From positions 139,558-203,557 of the forward strand of contig CAYQBN010000004.1 of the NCBI GenBank assembly GCA_964415795.1: 64,000 nt of DNA, in the 5' to 3' direction. The translations under genes and the position numbers were made by a program. The notes under the pieces were generated by a model. That model did no database searches, was not told the origin of the DNA, and saw only the letters and a program-made list of their open reading frames with translations. This document shows positions 63,001 through 64,000 of the stretch, one piece after another. The DNA is from CALITV01 sp964415795 (lineage in GTDB: Bacteria; UBP6; UBA1177; JAKLFG01). The first letter of the stretch is position 1. Every line of letters begins with the position of its first letter.

Positions 63001-64000
63001 GGCGTGAAGGTATGTAAAGCCGATGGAACCGGAACCGAGTGCAACGCGACGGCCGGCACGCCGACCACCGAACTCTGCAACGATGTGGACGACAACTGTA
63101 ACGGTTCGACCGACGAGACCTTCACCAACAAAAGTACTTCTTGCACCGTAGGTACCGGCGCATGTCTTCGTACCGGCGTCTATGTCTGCAAGGTTGACGG
63201 TTCCGGAACGGAATGCAACACGACGCCCGGCTCCCCGACCACCGAACTCTGCAACGATGTGGATGATAACTGTAACGGGAGCACGGACGAAACCTTTACC
63301 AACAAGGGGACGACCTGTTCGGCCGGCGTCGGCGCCTGTCTCCGCACTGGCGTCTATGTCTGCAAAGCCGATGGCTCGGCAACCGAGTGCAATGCGACGC
63401 CCGGCACGCCGACCACCGAACTCTGTAACGATGTGGATGATAACTGTAACGGGAGCACGGACGAAACCTTTACCAACAAGGGGACGACCTGTTCGGCCGG
63501 CGTCGGCGCCTGTCTCCGCACTGGCGTCTATGTCTGCAAAGCCGATGGCTCGGCAACCGAGTGCAATGCGACGCCCGGCACGCCGACCACCGAACTCTGT
63601 AACGATGTGGATGATAACTGTAACGGGAGCACGGACGAAACCTTTACCAACAAGGGGACGACCTGTTCGGCCGGCGTCGGCGCCTGTCTCCGCACCGGCG
63701 TCTATGTCTGTAAGGTTGACGGTTCGGGAACCGCATGTGATGCAACAGCCGGCTCCCCAACGACCGAACTCTGCAACGGTATTGATGACGACTGTGATGG
63801 GACGATAGATGACGGCGTCAGCACCAGCGCACCCAACTGCGCCAACCAGAACGGCGTCTGTGCCGGCACGAAGAAAACCTGCGGCGGTGTGAACGGCTGG
63901 CTCGAGTGCGGTCAGAGCGAGTACGCGGCCAATCCGAACGGCACCTACGAAGCGAACGGGGAGACGCTGTGCGACGGGAAGGACAACGACTGTGACGGTA
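60100..64000 (+). CDS. Giant lipoprotein with MopE-type metal-binding repeats (3' end outside window)
   Basis: 1300 codons without a stop to the end of the window. AGGGAG is six bases before the ATG. Lipobox GVLSCSSKK, a short Cys module (CKTEKDCPEGQVCIDGHC), an Asp/Glu-rich stalk to ~170, a Cys-rich region, and then at least seventeen units with the core CNxxDDNCNGxxDE. This core is the putative metal-binding motif (MopE, named from the Methylococcus surface copper protein). Ten successive units from 62206 have an exact 58-codon period. Between the cores are CTVGVGAC and VCKADGxGTECN segments. The acidic cores probably bind calcium or copper. Surface location is inferred from the lipobox. 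Confidence 0.9.
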   Translation, partial: MGVRLFRCLTTLVLVCGIGVLSCSSKKTSGPTCKTEKDCPEGQVCIDGHCEEAVGDEIQSDKDTPVLPEKEPENDTDELAPEETNSDEEVTLDDEIPDGEKTDDETPWQDLDLVDEGTSIPDEDDEEVDSHETTDSVAETEVPAFDEDTGSDLFLSDEDTASPDIVPDVDTSCDDGIDCTQDLFTGGVCTHIARHELCGKAELCHKTLGCLPASGWVCVECPNGPSDCATPTDLCVKLGTNTPTCLPACDGNEDCFTGSTCNEVFDENSLLIGSACTPDNLTCCFNFDGDNAGMGAHCTLSDCDETSPAIYPGAPEFCNGKDDDCDGTPDNNLDSPPFCDLQAGVCQGARKICGGTAGWLPCSSVQYLSNNAAYEETETLCDGLDNDCNGQIDEPFKNTLKKVCFAGQGVCIRAGITVCGFDKHSVECNAIPGTPTESPNETSCDDLDNNCDGTIDEPWDRAFGCTENCKNDVCYDGVGVCQATGVYVCGAGGTVCNAQASLPNPADVENGEEIKCDEADNNCNGVTDEPWTRVNGVCPAADGRCKNDVCYAGEGICRRAGILVCDALQTGLTCSATQGTPESELCNDLDDNCDGETDEAFPLKNTLCFVGNGICARVGLYVCTPDGSDVECNVTEGTGSPETCNNMDDDCDGTIDNGFSLKNTPCTVGVGACQNTGIYVCTADGTGTECNVQPGVPGAQELCNGYDDNCNGETDEGFTDKGTACTVGVGACLRTGVKVCKADGTGTECNVTPGIPSPETCNGIDDNCNGSTDETFTNKNTPCTVGTGICQRTGVYVCKADGNGTECNATPGSPTTELCNGMDDDCDEMIDDGFPLKNTPCTVGVGACQRTGVYVCTADGSATECDTEPGTPNTESCNGIDDNCNGSTDETFTNKNTPCTVGIGACQRTGVYVCKTDGSGTECNVTPGTPTSELCNAIDDNCNGSTDETFTDKGTSCTVGIGACLRTGVKVCKADGTGTECNATAGTPTTELCNDVDDNCNGSTDETFTNKSTSCTVGTGACLRTGVYVCKVDGSGTECNTTPGSPTTELCNDVDDNCNGSTDETFTNKGTTCSAGVGACLRTGVYVCKADGSATECNATPGTPTTELCNDVDDNCNGSTDETFTNKGTTCSAGVGACLRTGVYVCKADGSATECNATPGTPTTELCNDVDDNCNGSTDETFTNKGTTCSAGVGACLRTGVYVCKVDGSGTACDATAGSPTTELCNGIDDDCDGTIDDGVSTSAPNCANQNGVCAGTKKTCGGVNGWLECGQSEYAANPNGTYEANGETLCDGKDNDCDG
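62206..63771 (+). repeat. 174-base tandem repeat array in the MopE-type gene
   Basis: Nine complete units start at 62206, 62380, 62554, 62728, 62902, 63076, 63250, 63424 and 63598, each exactly 174 bases (58 codons); a tenth begins at 63772. The units at 63250 and 63424 are nearly identical at the DNA level (one difference noticed, TGC versus TGT), while earlier ones have diverged. Confidence 0.95.

Noticed and set aside
62206..63900. Regular repeats as a possible CRISPR array
   Set aside because: Units of 174 bases are wholly coding, in frame with the MopE cores, and have no short repeat/unique spacer alternation or cas genes.

Overview
The window looks like part of a draft or metagenome-assembled chromosome of a Gram-negative anaerobe. 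A 10-N scaffold gap lies at 11953-11962. The gene content points to a deltaproteobacterial or Myxococcota-like lineage: lipoproteins with Asp/Glu-rich stalks, MopE-type CNxxDDNCNG repeats, Kazal modules, C-terminal Cys-x-Cys plus membrane-helix sorting tails, a regulatory PTS with HPr kinase next to rpoN, and HEAT / HD-GYP-like gene pairs. This placement is inferred from gene style; there is no rRNA to test it. Energy genes suggest fermentation with pyrophosphate economy: phosphotransbutyrylase and butyrate kinase, PPi-type phosphofructokinase and a membrane pyrophosphatase. No CRISPR array, transposase or phage gene was found. No stretch longer than 300 bases lacks a gene; the intergenic gaps mostly hold the promoters listed.

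Layout. 1-2.5 kb (- strand): glmS-like 5' part and Xaa-Pro aminopeptidase. 2.6-8.9 kb (+): two paralogous ~1000-residue surface proteins. 8.8-20.8 kb (-): one very compact operon read from a promoter at ~20.8 kb: rpoN, ptsN, hprK, mannose-family EIIA, HPr, EI, ptb, buk, an unknown exported protein, ftsK and an SDR epimerase. 20.9-23.5 kb (-): a PD40 lipoprotein and a cell-wall amidase. 23.6-26.0 kb (+): hppA. 26.0-28.4 kb (-): rlmI-like methyltransferase, a small GIY-YIG gene, tmRNA and a rhodanese. 28.4-39.0 kb (-): a redox membrane protein, an SUMF1-fold lipoprotein, and an unusually large arsenic island starting at an ArsR promoter (ArsR, ArsP-like permease, ArsE-like, DGC protein, ArsF-like, ArsG-like, second permease, TauE/SafE, FmdE, DUF169, ArsC, Acr3). 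39.1-42.4 kb (+): a HEAT protein and a degenerate HD-GYP protein. 42.4-44.7 kb (-): a membrane protein with a GIY-YIG-like domain and PPi-phosphofructokinase. 44.9 kb: tRNA-Pro(CGG). 45-50 kb: ankyrin protein (+) and uvrB (-). 50-56 kb (+): CstA-type transporter and three lipoprotein genes, the first frameshifted. 56.1-59.95 kb (-): gmk, rsh, dapA. 60.1-64 kb (+): a giant MopE-repeat lipoprotein running off the end.

How the genes fit together. The rpoN-PTS operon contains every phosphotransfer protein needed for a signalling PTS (EI, HPr with His15 and Ser46, two EIIA types, HprK) but no sugar permease, so it is probably regulatory, and it is co-transcribed with the last two steps of butyrate formation. 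The arsenic island combines inorganic arsenate reduction and arsenite export with an ArsEFG-like organoarsenical module and several anaerobe-type genes not usually assigned to arsenic resistance. Three secreted proteins end in a shared [GA]C[GS]CA[ILV]V motif. It resembles MYXO-CTERM tails and may mark a lineage-specific surface-sorting route. These last two are the best candidates for undescribed biology.
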